Positions 28,569-36,684 are shown, counted from the stretch's first letter. The stretch is 47,923 nt of DNA from Hydrogenophilus thiooxidans (GCF_019049855.1 NZ_JAHLSY010000016.1:1-47923), one strand, 5' to 3'. Numbers and translations are program-made. Notes: a model not told the origin generated them from the sequence alone.

Positions 28569-28591
28569 AACCCCCGCATGTTTCGGGGGTT
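28569..28591 (-). terminator. Intercistronic hairpin between dctP and dctQ
   Basis: An 8-bp stem AACCCCCG/CGGGGGTT with a 7-base loop lies in the dctP-dctQ gap. On the operon strand no T run follows, so it more likely protects the dctP message or attenuates transcription partially, giving more binding protein than permease. Confidence 0.55.
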
Positions 28592-28598
28592 TTCGATT

Positions 28599-29681
28599 TT
28601 AGAGTTTGACGGAAGCCATGTACTGGTCGAAACTCAGGTCCGCCAGGCGGAACCACGCGTACTGGTCACGCAGGAATTTTTCGAACTCGGTGTAGATTTT
28701 CTTCCAATCGGGGTTGGTGTCGTTGAGTTCGGCGTAGACTTCGTTGCGCGCTTTGAACGCTGCGTCCATGACGTCTTTCGGGAAGCGGTGCAACTGCGCC
28801 CCGTTTGCGATGAGCTGCTTCAACGCCTGCGGGTTGCGCGCGTCGTACTTCGCTTGCATGGTCACGTGGGCGTGCGACGCCGCAGCGCGGATCATCTCTT
28901 GGTACTCTTTCGGGAGCGCCGCGAACTTCTCTTTGTTGATGTACAGCGTCAGCTGCGCACCACCTTCCCACCAGCCCGGATAGTAGTAGTGAGGCGCCAC
29001 TTTGTAGAAACCGAGCTTGAGATCGTCGTACGGGCCAACCCATTCGGTGGCGTCGATCGTTCCCTTTTCGAGCGCTTGGTAGATTTCGCCGCCCGGAATG
29101 TTCTGCGGCACGCCGCCAACTTTGGCCAGCACGCGTCCACCAAAGCCCCCGATGCGCATCTTCAGGCCTTTGATGTCGTCAACCGACTTGATCTCTTTGC
29201 GGTACCAACCCCCCATCTGCGCGCCGGTATTCCCCATCGGCAGGCTAACGATGTTGTATTTCGCATAGAATTCGTTCATCAGCTGGTTGCCGCCGCCGTC
29301 GTACATCCATGCGGTGAGCATCCGCGAGTTGAGGCCAAACGGTACCGCGCAGTCGAGCGCGAACGCTTCGTTCTTGCCGAAGAAGTAGTAGGGCGCAGTA
29401 TGGGCCAATTCGATGGTGCCTTGCTGAACGGCGTCCAACACCCCGAAAGCGGGCACCAGTTCGCCGCCAGCGAAGACCTGGACTTCGAATTTACCGCCGG
29501 ACATCTGGTTGATGGCGTTCGCGAAGTCTTCCGCCGCGCCGTAGATGGTGTCGAGCGCTTTCGGGAAGCTCGACGCCAACCGCCAACGGATTACTTCTTG
29601 TGCATGGATGATCGCAGGCGCCGTGCCGGCAGCCAGAATGCCGGCAAGGCCGGCGCCTTTGAGGAAACGACGACGTTCCAT
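28599..29681 (-). CDS. dctP: TRAP transporter substrate-binding protein, Tat-exported
   Basis: The periplasmic solute receptor of the TRAP system, 360 residues. The start MERRRFLKGAGLAGILAAGTAPAIIHA is a twin-arginine signal (RRRFLK) followed by a weak hydrophobic stretch and an A-x-A cut. The mature protein resembles the COG4663 group (FcbT1/TakP), which includes 2-oxoacid binders; the actual substrate is not proven. Family blocks are GGELVPAFGVLDAVQQGTIEL, KGLKMRIGGFGGRVL and GTIDATEWVGPYDD. The ribosome binding site AAGGAGGTG is near perfect. A palindrome lies upstream at 29714-29730. Confidence 0.92.
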   Translation of the reverse strand: MERRRFLKGAGLAGILAAGTAPAIIHAQEVIRWRLASSFPKALDTIYGAAEDFANAINQMSGGKFEVQVFAGGELVPAFGVLDAVQQGTIELAHTAPYYFFGKNEAFALDCAVPFGLNSRMLTAWMYDGGGNQLMNEFYAKYNIVSLPMGNTGAQMGGWYRKEIKSVDDIKGLKMRIGGFGGRVLAKVGGVPQNIPGGEIYQALEKGTIDATEWVGPYDDLKLGFYKVAPHYYYPGWWEGGAQLTLYINKEKFAALPKEYQEMIRAAASHAHVTMQAKYDARNPQALKQLIANGAQLHRFPKDVMDAAFKARNEVYAELNDTNPDWKKIYTEFEKFLRDQYAWFRLADLSFDQYMASVKL

Positions 29682-29713
29682 AATCACCTCCTTGGATACG
29701 GGTTTGTTATGCG

Positions 29714-29730
29714 AACTGAACGGTTCAGTT
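29714..29730. promoter_or_regulatory. Perfect 8-1-8 palindrome upstream of the TRAP operon
   Basis: AACTGAAC-G-GTTCAGTT lies 33 bases upstream of the dctP start codon, between it and the pmbA stop. It has no T run, so it is not a good pmbA terminator. A substrate-responsive repressor site is the simplest reading; no regulator gene is adjacent. Confidence 0.5.
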
Positions 29731-29755
29731 GGCGGCGTTTATGATAACGCAAAAA

Positions 29756-31105
29756 TTATTGACCCGCTATTTGCACTGCAGCAATCGCGGTGCTGCCCAA
29801 CCGAAAGCGGCGGTCGGGGCGTGCGTCGTTGGCAACGCCGATCAACCCGGCAAAAAGTTCCGGTAGCATGCCTGATACCGTTATCTCATGCACCGGGAAC
29901 GCGATCGTGCCGTTTTCGAACCAGAATCCGGCCGCGCCGCGCGAATATTCGCCAGTCACCGTATTGACACCGTGGCCCAGAAGTTCGGTGATCAAGAGCC
30001 CGCGATCGACCGAAGCGAGGAGCGCTGCGAGCGAATCGTGGGTGGTGGTGGGCAACAGGTTATGCGCGCCGCCTGCATTGCCGGTGCTGGTTAGCCCGAG
30101 TTTGCGCGCGGTGTAGCTGGACAGGAAGCGTCCAACCCACCGGCCCTGGTCGATCACAAGGCGCGGCGCCACGCGCACCCCTTCGGCGTCGAACGGGCAG
30201 GAGCCAAAACCTTGGGGCAGCCACGGATCCTCTTGGATCGAAAACCATTCGGGAAAGAGCTGCGTTTCGAACCGTTCCAGCAAAAACGTAGCACGGCGGT
30301 AGAGCGCACCGCCACTTGCTGCGGCGACGAAGTGACTCAATAGCGACGGCGCCACCTCGGGGCTGAAGACGACGTCATAGCGTCCCGTGGGGAGTCTGCG
30401 CGCGTTGCGCCGCTGAAGCGCACGGGTAGCGGCTTCAGCGCCAAGCGCTTCGGGGTCGGGCAGTTGGTCGACGGCGCGGCGGCTCGCCCAGGCACCGTCG
30501 CGCACCAGCGATCCGTCGTCGCTTTGTGCCAACAACACGCAAGAATAGGAATGGACCGTTTCGGCGGTGACCCCTGAAAAACCGAGGGTATTCGCGATCG
30601 CACTCAGTTCCACTTCGGTGGTGCAGGTGGCTCCTTCGGAATTGACGATCCCCGTTTGCGCCGTTCCGGCCGCTTCGAGGCGCTGGGTAAGCGCGATCAA
30701 CGTTTCAGGAGTCACCGACCAAGGGTGGTAGCAGCCGAGGTCAGGCGCGGCACTGGGGTCGGCAAGCCATGAAGGATCGGGAAGCCCGGCGGCAGGATCG
30801 GGTTCGGTGTGGCGCGCGATCGCCACTGCGGCTTGCACGGTTGCTTCGATTGCGCGCGGAGAAAGGTCACTCGTGGCGGCGTGCCCGGTACGCCCGTCGA
30901 GGTAAACGGTCACCGAGAGGGTGCGTTCGCGGTGGTGCTCGATGGTTTCGACTTCGCCGTGGCGTACCGTGATGGAGCGTCCCACTCGTTCCGAAACCCC
31001 TGTTTGTGCTGTTGCGCCAAGATGGCGTGCCCGTTCGGCGGCATGTTCAGCAACGCGTTGGAGTTGCTGTTGCCAGTGCGGCAATGAAGGCAAGCCAGGG
31101 TTCAT
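29756..31105 (-). CDS. pmbA: Metalloprotease PmbA/TldE
   Basis: A 449-residue member of the TldD/PmbA family. In E. coli the TldD-TldE heterodimer degrades unfolded peptides and matures microcin B17; TldE lacks the metal ligands. The chain starts MNPGLPSLPHWQQQLQRVAEHA and includes ERVGRSITVRHGEVETIEHH, YTARKLGLTSTGNAGGAHNLL and LLGHGVNTVTGEYSRGAAGFWFENG, all typical of PmbA. No HEXXH is seen, consistent with the TldE half. It is divergent from darP, with 36 bases between starts. tldD is not in the window. Confidence 0.92.
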   Translation of the reverse strand: MNPGLPSLPHWQQQLQRVAEHAAERARHLGATAQTGVSERVGRSITVRHGEVETIEHHRERTLSVTVYLDGRTGHAATSDLSPRAIEATVQAAVAIARHTEPDPAAGLPDPSWLADPSAAPDLGCYHPWSVTPETLIALTQRLEAAGTAQTGIVNSEGATCTTEVELSAIANTLGFSGVTAETVHSYSCVLLAQSDDGSLVRDGAWASRRAVDQLPDPEALGAEAATRALQRRNARRLPTGRYDVVFSPEVAPSLLSHFVAAASGGALYRRATFLLERFETQLFPEWFSIQEDPWLPQGFGSCPFDAEGVRVAPRLVIDQGRWVGRFLSSYTARKLGLTSTGNAGGAHNLLPTTTHDSLAALLASVDRGLLITELLGHGVNTVTGEYSRGAAGFWFENGTIAFPVHEITVSGMLPELFAGLIGVANDARPDRRFRLGSTAIAAVQIAGQ

Positions 31106-31126
31106 GCGTGATCCTCAGGGAAAATT

Positions 31127-31135
31127 TGCGATAAT
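31127..31135 (+). promoter_or_regulatory. Extended -10 promoter of darP-mogA-aroG
   Basis: TGC-GATAAT has the extended -10 form TGn. Transcription would begin at about 31141-31142, at the darP ATG itself. No ribosome binding site precedes the ATG, so the message may be leaderless. Confidence 0.45.
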
Positions 31136-31141
31136 TCTATA

Positions 31142-31699
31142 ATGGAACCGCAAAAACTCTCGAAAACCAAGCGCAAAGCGCGCATGCACCAACTGCAAGC
31201 GGTAGGGGAAGCGCTGTTGGCGCTGCCGGTGGAGCGGTTGCGCTGGTTGGCGCTCCCGCGCGATCTCGCGCAGGCGCTCGCGGAAGCGAGACGGCTTTCT
31301 GGTCACTTCGAGGCCTACCGGCGCCAGATGCAGTATGTGGGGCGTCTTCTGCAACCGTACGAACTGGAACCGCTGCAGGCGCTGGTTGCTTCCCTGTGTC
31401 CCGGTGGGGCGGTCGATGCGCAGTGTCAACGGGAAGCGGAACGCCTTGCCGCCGAATTTCTTGCCGATGAGTCGGTGGTGGGGGAACTGTTGTCCCGCTT
31501 TCCGGAGTTCGACGTGCCCTATTGGCGGCAAATGCGACGCGCTGCGTTGAAAGGCTTGGCGGCAGAACCGCAAGACCTCTTGCCGCGCCGTCGCTTGGTG
31601 GCAGCGCTTAGGGACGCGATCGAGGCGACATTGGTACTGACGCTCCCGGAACGGAGCGCAGTGGAGACGGATTACGACGAGGAGGCCGACGATGAGTGA
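31142..31699 (+). CDS. darP: Ribosome-associated protein DarP/YjgA
   Basis: A 185-residue cytoplasmic protein of the YjgA (DUF615) family, reported to act in late 50S subunit maturation. LSKTKRKARMHQLQAVGEALLALP and LRWLALPRDLAQALAEARRL are typical. The body is helical and very Arg/Leu-rich, and the C terminus is acidic (SAVETDYDEEADDE). In many proteobacteria it neighbours pmbA, as here. It overlaps mogA by 8 bases. Confidence 0.9.
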   Translation: MEPQKLSKTKRKARMHQLQAVGEALLALPVERLRWLALPRDLAQALAEARRLSGHFEAYRRQMQYVGRLLQPYELEPLQALVASLCPGGAVDAQCQREAERLAAEFLADESVVGELLSRFPEFDVPYWRQMRRAALKGLAAEPQDLLPRRRLVAALRDAIEATLVLTLPERSAVETDYDEEADDE

Positions 31700-32300
31700 A
31701 CCCGAGGTGGTCATTGGGCTGGTATCGATCAGCGACCGCGCATCGAGCGGCGCCTATGAAGACAAAGGAATTCCTGCGTTGGAGTCGTGGCTCAACCGCG
31801 CGCTCGTTACCCCTTGGCGGGCGGAAAAACGGTTGATCGCCGATGAGCAGCCGGTGATCGAAGAGACGCTCAGAACGCTAGCCGACACGTGCGGTTGCTG
31901 CCTCATTCTGACCACTGGGGGAACGGGACCAGCGCCGCGCGATGTCACGCCCGAGGCGACGCTCGCGGTGGCCGATCGCGTCCTGCCCGGTTTTGGCGAA
32001 GAGATGCGGCGCATCAGCCTCAATTTCGTACCTACCGCGATCCTTTCACGCCAAGTGGCGGTCGTGCGCGGGAAAACCTTGATCGTCAATCTGCCAGGCC
32101 AACCGAAATCGATCGTCGAAACGCTCGAAGGGCTTCGTCACGAAGACGGCAGTTGGCAGCACAAAGGGATTTTCGCCGCGATTCCCTACTGTATCGACTT
32201 GATCGGCGGTCCCTACCTCGAAACCGATCCCGACGTGATCCCTGCGTTTCGGCCAAAGAGCGCGCAACGTCCCGCCACGAAGAAAGGCGACATGCCATGA
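31692..32300 (+). CDS. mogA: Molybdopterin adenylyltransferase
   Basis: Adenylates molybdopterin before molybdate insertion. It has 202 residues, as expected for MogA. TTGGTGPAPRDVTPEAT is the MPT-binding signature; LVSISDRASSGAYEDKGIPAL and LPGQPKSIVETLEG are further family blocks. The start lies within the end of darP, and the stop overlaps the DAHP synthase start in ATGA. No other molybdenum-cofactor gene is in the window. Confidence 0.94.
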   Translation: MSEPEVVIGLVSISDRASSGAYEDKGIPALESWLNRALVTPWRAEKRLIADEQPVIEETLRTLADTCGCCLILTTGGTGPAPRDVTPEATLAVADRVLPGFGEEMRRISLNFVPTAILSRQVAVVRGKTLIVNLPGQPKSIVETLEGLRHEDGSWQHKGIFAAIPYCIDLIGGPYLETDPDVIPAFRPKSAQRPATKKGDMP

Positions 32301-33388
32301 ATCCTCGAAGTTCGGTTCGCTTTCACATCGACGACACCCGAATTCGTAACATCCAAGAGCTGGTTCCCCCTATTCACGTGCTGCGGGAATATCCGGCAAC
32401 GTCAGCGTCGGCGCAAACCACCTATGAAGCGCGACAAGCGATCCACCGCATCCTGCATGGTGCGGATGACCGGTTGATCGTCGTGGTCGGTCCCTGTTCG
32501 ATCCACGACCCGGACGCAGCGATCGAATACGCCACGCGCCTCAAAAAAGAGGCCGAGCGTCTCGCGAACGAGCTGTTGATCGTGATGCGGGTCTATTTCG
32601 AAAAACCCCGAACCACTGTGGGCTGGAAGGGGTTGATCAACGATCCCTATTTGGACGGTACCTATCGCATCAACGATGGGATCCGCATCGCGCGCAAACT
32701 CCTGAGCACGATCACAGAGATGGGGCTACCGGCTGGAACCGAATTCCTCGACATGATCACGCCGCAATACATTGCCGACTTGATCGCGTGGGGGGCAATC
32801 GGTGCGCGAACCACGGAGAGCCAAGTGCATCGCGAATTGGCCTCTGGCCTCTCCTGTCCGGTGGGTTTCAAGAATGGTACCGACGGCAACGTCAAGATCG
32901 CCATCGACGCGATCAAAGCGGCGCACGCGCCGCACCACTTCCTTTCGGTGACCAAAGCGGGCCATACGGCGATCGTGAGCACCGCGGGCAACGAGGATTG
33001 CCATATCATTTTGCGGGGAGGCAAAGAACCCAACTACGATGCCGCGAGCGTGCAAGCGGCGTGCCAGGAGATGGCGAACGCCGGTTTGCCGGCGCGTATC
33101 ATGGTCGATTGTTCCCATGGGAACAGCCGGAAAGATCACCGTCGTCAAGCAGAAGTGGCGCAAGCGGTAATGGATCAACTGGCGCAAGGGGAGGAGCGCA
33201 TCATCGGCGTGATGATCGAATCCCACCTCAAAGAGGGGCGCCAGGATCTGATTCCGGGGCAACCGCTCGAATACGGCAAAAGCATCACGGATGCCTGCAT
33301 CGGTTGGGAAGATACCGTCCATATCCTGGACGGTTTGGCGCATGCCGTGCAGTTGCGACGGGCGGTGCTGGCGCAACGCGGCGACTGA
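32297..33388 (+). CDS. aroG: 3-deoxy-7-phosphoheptulonate synthase, AroF/G/H type
   Basis: The first enzyme of the shikimate pathway, joining phosphoenolpyruvate and erythrose 4-phosphate. It has 363 residues (class I alpha, E. coli type about 350). Conserved blocks are VVVGPCSIHDPDAAIEYA, MRVYFEKPRTTVGWKGLINDP, GARTTESQVHREL and IMVDCSHGNSRK. Which amino acid feeds back on it is not decidable here. The ATG at 32297 overlaps the mogA stop. It converges with the cobalamin adenosyltransferase gene. Confidence 0.94.
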   Translation: MNPRSSVRFHIDDTRIRNIQELVPPIHVLREYPATSASAQTTYEARQAIHRILHGADDRLIVVVGPCSIHDPDAAIEYATRLKKEAERLANELLIVMRVYFEKPRTTVGWKGLINDPYLDGTYRINDGIRIARKLLSTITEMGLPAGTEFLDMITPQYIADLIAWGAIGARTTESQVHRELASGLSCPVGFKNGTDGNVKIAIDAIKAAHAPHHFLSVTKAGHTAIVSTAGNEDCHIILRGGKEPNYDAASVQAACQEMANAGLPARIMVDCSHGNSRKDHRRQAEVAQAVMDQLAQGEERIIGVMIESHLKEGRQDLIPGQPLEYGKSITDACIGWEDTVHILDGLAHAVQLRRAVLAQRGD

Positions 33389-33403
33389 CCGGTAGCCGCC
33401 CCG

Positions 33404-33976
33404 TCAGCGGGATTTCGGGGCGTCGAGCCGCTTCTGCCACAAGACATCCGGGGTACCGCTTCGCGCGTTGAGGGTGCGCGCCAGCACGAACAAGAGGTCT
33501 GAGAGGCGGTTGAGATAGCGCGCAACAACCGGACGCAGCCGCTCTTGGGGCTCCACACGTGCCAAGCGTACCACTTCCCGTTCCGCGCGGCGGCAGACGG
33601 TGCGCGCCAAATGCGCAAGCGCCGCAGCGCGCGTGCCACCTGGCAAAATGAAATCCTTGAGCGGCGGCAGCGTTTCGTTGAGCCGATCGAGCGCTTGCTC
33701 CAATTCATCGACCCGGCTTTCGGCAAAGAGCGCCATACCCGGTAGGCACAATTCTCCGCCCAGATCGAAGAGCTCGTGTTGGAGGCGGACGATCAGCGCA
33801 GCAAGATCCTCCGGAAGGGGTTCGCAAGCCAGTAGCCCCAAAATGGCGTTGAGTTCGTCCACGGTGCCGATGGCTTCGATGCGCGGATCGTCCTTGCCGG
33901 TGCGTTCGCCCGAACCCAAGCCGGTGGTGCCGTTGTCGCCGGTTCGTGTGTAGATTTTGCTGAGGCGATGTCCCAT
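33404..33976 (-). CDS. pduO: Cob(I)yrinic acid a,c-diamide adenosyltransferase, PduO type
   Basis: Transfers adenosine from ATP to cob(I)alamin or its precursors. It has 190 residues. The ATP-binding start YTRTGDNGTTGLGSGERTGKDDPRIEAIGTVDELNAILG and the helical blocks LARTVCRRAEREVVRLA and YLNRLSDLLFVLART are diagnostic of the PduO family. No cobalamin riboswitch is visible in the region before its start, which is shared with the tRNA-Ser promoter. Confidence 0.93.
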   Translation of the reverse strand: MGHRLSKIYTRTGDNGTTGLGSGERTGKDDPRIEAIGTVDELNAILGLLACEPLPEDLAALIVRLQHELFDLGGELCLPGMALFAESRVDELEQALDRLNETLPPLKDFILPGGTRAAALAHLARTVCRRAEREVVRLARVEPQERLRPVVARYLNRLSDLLFVLARTLNARSGTPDVLWQKRLDAPKSR

Positions 33977-34058
33977 CGCGCTTCCTTCCCGAGTGGTCTG
34001 TACGCGGCGATTGTACCGGAAAGCCGATCGCGCAGCTTGGTGAAAACGGCTGGCGTTG

Positions 34059-34067
34059 TGCTACAAT
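34059..34067 (+). promoter_or_regulatory. Extended -10 promoter of tRNA-Ser
   Basis: TGC-TACAAT, an extended -10, lies 13 bases before the mature tRNA-Ser 5' end. A weak TTGGTG at 34037-34042 is 19 bases upstream of the -10. Confidence 0.55.
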
Positions 34068-34080
34068 CTCCCGCTCACGC

Positions 34081-34171
34081 GGAGAGGTGGGTGAGTGGTT
34101 TAAACCGCACGCCTGGAGAGCGTGTTCAGGGTGATACCCTGACGCGGGTTCGAATCCCGCCCTCTCCGCCA
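34081..34171 (+). tRNA. tRNA-Ser(GGA)
   Basis: A 91-base class II tRNA with encoded CCA and a long variable arm. The acceptor stem GGAGAGG/CCTCTCC pairs fully. The anticodon stem-loop CACGC-CTGGAGA-GCGTG gives GGA. Confidence 0.96.
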
Positions 34172-34189
34172 GCGCGAACGAAAAAGGGG

Positions 34190-34218
34190 TTTACAACAGA
34201 CGATCGCGCCAGTATAAT
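34190..34218 (+). promoter_or_regulatory. Promoter of the tRNA-Ala-Glu-Asp cluster
   Basis: TTTACA (34190-34195), a 17-base spacer and a perfect TATAAT (34213-34218). It lies between tRNA-Ser and tRNA-Ala, so the downstream five tRNAs can be made independently of tRNA-Ser. Confidence 0.75.
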
Positions 34219-34234
34219 TCGCTTTCTCTGCTGT

Positions 34235-34310
34235 GGGGGTATAGCTCAGTTGGTAGAGCACTTGCATGGCATGCAAGGGGTCAGCGGTTCGAATCCGCTT
34301 ACCTCCACCA
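34235..34310 (+). tRNA. tRNA-Ala(GGC)
   Basis: A 76-base tRNA with encoded CCA. The acceptor GGGGGTA/TACCTCC pairs with one G-T wobble. The anticodon stem-loop CTTGC-ATGGCAT-GCAAG gives GGC. Confidence 0.96.
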
Positions 34311-34333
34311 GGAAGGTTGAGGTTAAAAGCAGC

Positions 34334-34409
34334 GTCCCTATCGTCTAGAGGCCTAGGACACCGCCCTTTCACGGCGGTAACGGGGGTTCGAATCCCCCTA
34401 GGGACGCCA
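34334..34409 (+). tRNA. tRNA-Glu(TTC), copy 1
   Basis: A 76-base tRNA with encoded CCA. The acceptor GTCCCTA/TAGGGAC pairs fully. The anticodon stem-loop CCGCC-CTTTCAC-GGCGG gives UUC. Identical to copy 2. Confidence 0.97.
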
Positions 34410-34421
34410 AAGGTTGAACGC

Positions 34422-34498
34422 GGAGCGGTAGTTCAGTCGGTTAGAATACCGGCCTGTCACGCCGGGGGTCGCGGGTTCGAGTCCCGTCCGCTCCGCCA
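34422..34498 (+). tRNA. tRNA-Asp(GTC), copy 1
   Basis: A 77-base tRNA with encoded CCA. The acceptor GGAGCGG/CCGCTCC pairs fully. The anticodon stem-loop CCGGC-CTGTCAC-GCCGG gives GUC. Confidence 0.97.
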
Positions 34499-34510
34499 GT
34501 TTTGGGCAGC

Positions 34511-34586
34511 GTCCCTATCGTCTAGAGGCCTAGGACACCGCCCTTTCACGGCGGTAACGGGGGTTCGAATCCCCCTAGGGACGCCA
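34511..34586 (+). tRNA. tRNA-Glu(TTC), copy 2
   Basis: Identical to the first tRNA-Glu over 76 bases, including the encoded CCA. Part of the tandem Glu-Asp duplication. Confidence 0.97.
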
Positions 34587-34600
34587 AAAAGGTTGAACGC

Positions 34601-34677
34601 GGAGCGGTAGTTCAGTCGGTTAGAATACCGGCCTGTCACGCCGGGGGTCGCGGGTTCGAGTCCCGTCCGCTCCGCCA
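34601..34677 (+). tRNA. tRNA-Asp(GTC), copy 2
   Basis: Identical to the first tRNA-Asp over 77 bases. It is the last tRNA of the cluster, 17 bases before the terminator stem. Confidence 0.97.
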
Positions 34678-34694
34678 ACCACTCAGTGTCATGC

Positions 34695-34730
34695 AAAGAA
34701 AAAAGCCACCGCTCGGTGGCTTTTTTCTTT
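34695..34730 (+). terminator. Intrinsic terminator of the tRNA cluster
   Basis: A 16-bp perfect stem (34695-34710 with 34715-34730) with loop GCTC. The right arm ends in GGTGGC followed by six T, C, three T. It is symmetrical enough to work on both strands. Confidence 0.93.
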
Positions 34731-34889
34731 TGCGAAGCGTCGCATTGACGGTCACAGCCGATCGCCGCGTGCGAAAAAGGGGCCATTGCCGCTACGCTTG
34801 CTGCATGAAGCAACGCCGCGGCTGCACTGGCCACGCCTGCAAAAGCGCCGCGGCATACTATAGCTATGCCCGCTGAAGCGCTACGGCCG
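34731..34889. other. Gene-free stretch between the tRNA terminator and rho
   Basis: I see no gene here. A short hairpin GGCATA-ctatagc-TATGCC at 34852-34870 lies about 20 bases after the rho stop on the minus strand and may end the rho transcript, but it lacks a T run. Two copies of the palindrome GCCGCGGC occur within 40 bases. Confidence 0.35.
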
Positions 34890-36149
34890 CTACGCCCGCC
34901 GCATCGATTCGAAAAACTCGGCGTTGTTCTTCGTGGCTTTGATCTTGTCGAGCAAAAACTCGGTGGCCTCGAGATCGTCCATGCCGTACAGGAGTTTGCG
35001 CAGCACCCATATTTTCGGCAGGACCGAGGGGTCCAGAAGCAGCTCTTCGCGGCGGGTGCCTGAGCGGTTCACGTTGATCGCCGGATAGACCCGTTTTTCC
35101 GCCATGCGGCGATCCAGGTGCAGTTCCATGTTGCCGGTGCCTTTGAACTCTTCGTAGATCACGTCGTCCATTCGGCTGCCGGTGTCGATCAGCGCCGTGG
35201 CGATGATCGTCAGACTTCCCCCTTCTTCGATATTGCGCGCGGCACCAAAGAAGCGTTTGGGCTTTTGCAGCGCGTTGGCGTCGACCCCACCCGTGAGCAC
35301 TTTTCCGGACGCCGGCACGACCGTGTTATAGGCTCGGGCCAAACGGGTGAGCGAGTCGAGCAGAATCACTACGTCCTTCTTGTGTTCGGTGAGGCGCTTT
35401 GCTTTCTCGATCACCATCTCGGCCACCTGCACGTGGCGCGTCGCGGGTTCGTCGAAGGTCGAGGCGATCACTTCGCCGCGGACCGAACGCTGCATTTCGG
35501 TGACCTCTTCCGGGCGCTCGTCGATCAAAAGCACCATGAGCACCGCTTCGGGATGGTTCGACGCGATCGCGTGCGCGATGTGTTGCAGCATCACGGTTTT
35601 GCCGCTTTTGGGGGGTGCGACGATGAGCCCGCGCTGCCCCTTGCCGATCGGAGCGATGATGTCGATCACGCGCCCGGTGAGGTTCTCTTCGCTGCGAATA
35701 TCGCGTTCCAAGCGAAAAGGTTCGTTGGGGTGGAGCGGTGTGAGGTTCTCGAAGAGGATCTTGCGCTTGCAGACTTCGGGCGGATCGCCGTTGATGTGGT
35801 CGATCTTGGTTAGCGCAAAGTAGCGTTCGCTATCTTTAGGGGTCCGAATCTCCCCTTCGATCGTATCGCCGGTATGCAGGTTGTAGCGGCGGATTTGCGA
35901 AGGGGAGACATAGATGTCGTCGGGGCTTGCGAGGTACGAGGTGTCCGGCGAGCGAAGAAAACCGAAGCCGTCCGGAAGGATTTCCAGAACGCCGCCGCCG
36001 TAGATGGGTTCTCCCCGTTTTGCGCGCTGTTTCAGGATCGCGAAGACCAGTTCGTGTTTGCGCAGACGGTTGGCGTTTTCGATCCCGGTTTCGCTGGCTA
36101 AGGTCAACAGTTCGCTGACGTGAAGCGTTTTGAGTTCAGAGAGATGCAT
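34890..36149 (-). CDS. rho: Transcription termination factor Rho
   Basis: A hexameric RNA-dependent ATPase that terminates transcription. It has 419 residues, the E. coli length. The N-terminal helical domain starts [18 protein letters not shown]. The RNA-binding OB fold contains [29 protein letters not shown]. Walker A is APPKSGKT, Walker B is [14 protein letters not shown], and the Q-loop region [29 protein letters not shown] is complete. A terminator separates it from trxA, 131 bases upstream, so it probably has its own promoter. Confidence 0.98.
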   Translation of the reverse strand: MHLSELKTLHVSELLTLASETGIENANRLRKHELVFAILKQRAKRGEPIYGGGVLEILPDGFGFLRSPDTSYLASPDDIYVSPSQIRRYNLHTGDTIEGEIRTPKDSERYFALTKIDHINGDPPEVCKRKILFENLTPLHPNEPFRLERDIRSEENLTGRVIDIIAPIGKGQRGLIVAPPKSGKTVMLQHIAHAIASNHPEAVLMVLLIDERPEEVTEMQRSVRGEVIASTFDEPATRHVQVAEMVIEKAKRLTEHKKDVVILLDSLTRLARAYNTVVPASGKVLTGGVDANALQKPKRFFGAARNIEEGGSLTIIATALIDTGSRMDDVIYEEFKGTGNMELHLDRRMAEKRVYPAINVNRSGTRREELLLDPSVLPKIWVLRKLLYGMDDLEATEFLLDKIKATKNNAEFFESMRRA

Positions 36150-36247
36150 GGTGGTTCGCTATCGGATACTGAAGCTAAAAAGTAAGGAGCCCGAACTGCA
36201 CGGGTCCTGAAACAGTCAACCGGTGGAAACGTTGCGGGAAAGTGAAA

Positions 36248-36272
36248 GCTGCTCGAATTGGGTTCGAGCAGC
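36248..36272 (-). terminator. Intrinsic terminator after trxA
   Basis: A perfect 10-bp stem (36248-36257 with 36263-36272), loop of 5. On the minus strand it is followed by TTTCACTTT. It lies 8 bases after the trxA stop and separates trxA from rho. Confidence 0.75.
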
Positions 36273-36280
36273 GCGCGCAA

Positions 36281-36607
36281 TCAGAGGTGGCTATCGATGA
36301 ACGCAGTCAGTTGCGATTTGGAAAGCGCGCCCACGCGTGTGGCTTCCACGTTACCGTTTTTGAAGAGCATGAGCGTGGGGATACCCCGAACGCCGAACTT
36401 GCTGGGCGTTTCCGGATTGTCGTCGATGTTGAGCTTGCAGACTTTGAGCTTGCCGGCATACGCGTCAGCGATCTCGTCCAGGATCGGCGCGATCATCTTG
36501 CAAGGACCACACCATTCTGCCCAGAAATCGAGCAGCACCGGCATTTCAGATTTGACCACTTCCTGCTCGAACGTGGCGTCGCTCACGTGATGGATGTGTT
36601 CGCTCAT
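36281..36607 (-). CDS. trxA: Thioredoxin 1
   Basis: A 108-residue disulfide reductase with active site W32-C33-G-P-C36 ([11 protein letters not shown]) and the cis-proline block [13 protein letters not shown]. The start [17 protein letters not shown] is chosen because the 16 codons upstream have no homology to thioredoxin and lie in the leader. trxA upstream of rho is a widespread arrangement. A good promoter lies at 36656-36684. Confidence 0.97.
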   Translation of the reverse strand: MSEHIHHVSDATFEQEVVKSEMPVLLDFWAEWCGPCKMIAPILDEIADAYAGKLKVCKLNIDDNPETPSKFGVRGIPTLMLFKNGNVEATRVGALSKSQLTAFIDSHL

Positions 36608-36655
36608 GGGAGACTCGAATCCAATGGGTTGAGGGAAGTAAAAAGACGTGCTCAA

Positions 36656-36684
36656 ACGATACGTCAGCGTGCGCGCTTTGTCAA
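36656..36684 (-). promoter_or_regulatory. Promoter of trxA
   Basis: On the minus strand: perfect TTGACA (36684 to 36679), a 17-base spacer and TATCGT (36661 to 36656). The leader would be about 42 bases. Confidence 0.65.

Larger units (their letters stand above)
34334..34677 (+). repeat. Tandem duplication of a tRNA-Glu/tRNA-Asp unit
   Basis: The segment holding tRNA-Glu and tRNA-Asp occurs twice in tandem with a period of 177-179 bases. The tRNAs are identical between copies. Only the inter-tRNA spacer differs, having two extra A residues in copy 2. The junction before copy 2 (TTTTGGGCA) is unrelated to the sequence before copy 1 apart from the final AGC. Confidence 0.93.

Noticed and set aside
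33977-34080. Possible cobalamin riboswitch before the PduO-type gene
   Set aside because: No B12-box-like sequence or multi-stem structure is visible, and the space is taken by the tRNA-Ser promoter.
34852-34870. Hairpin after rho as an intrinsic terminator
   Set aside because: Only a 6-bp stem with a 7-base loop and no T run on the minus strand. Mentioned as a possibility in the gene-free stretch, not called.
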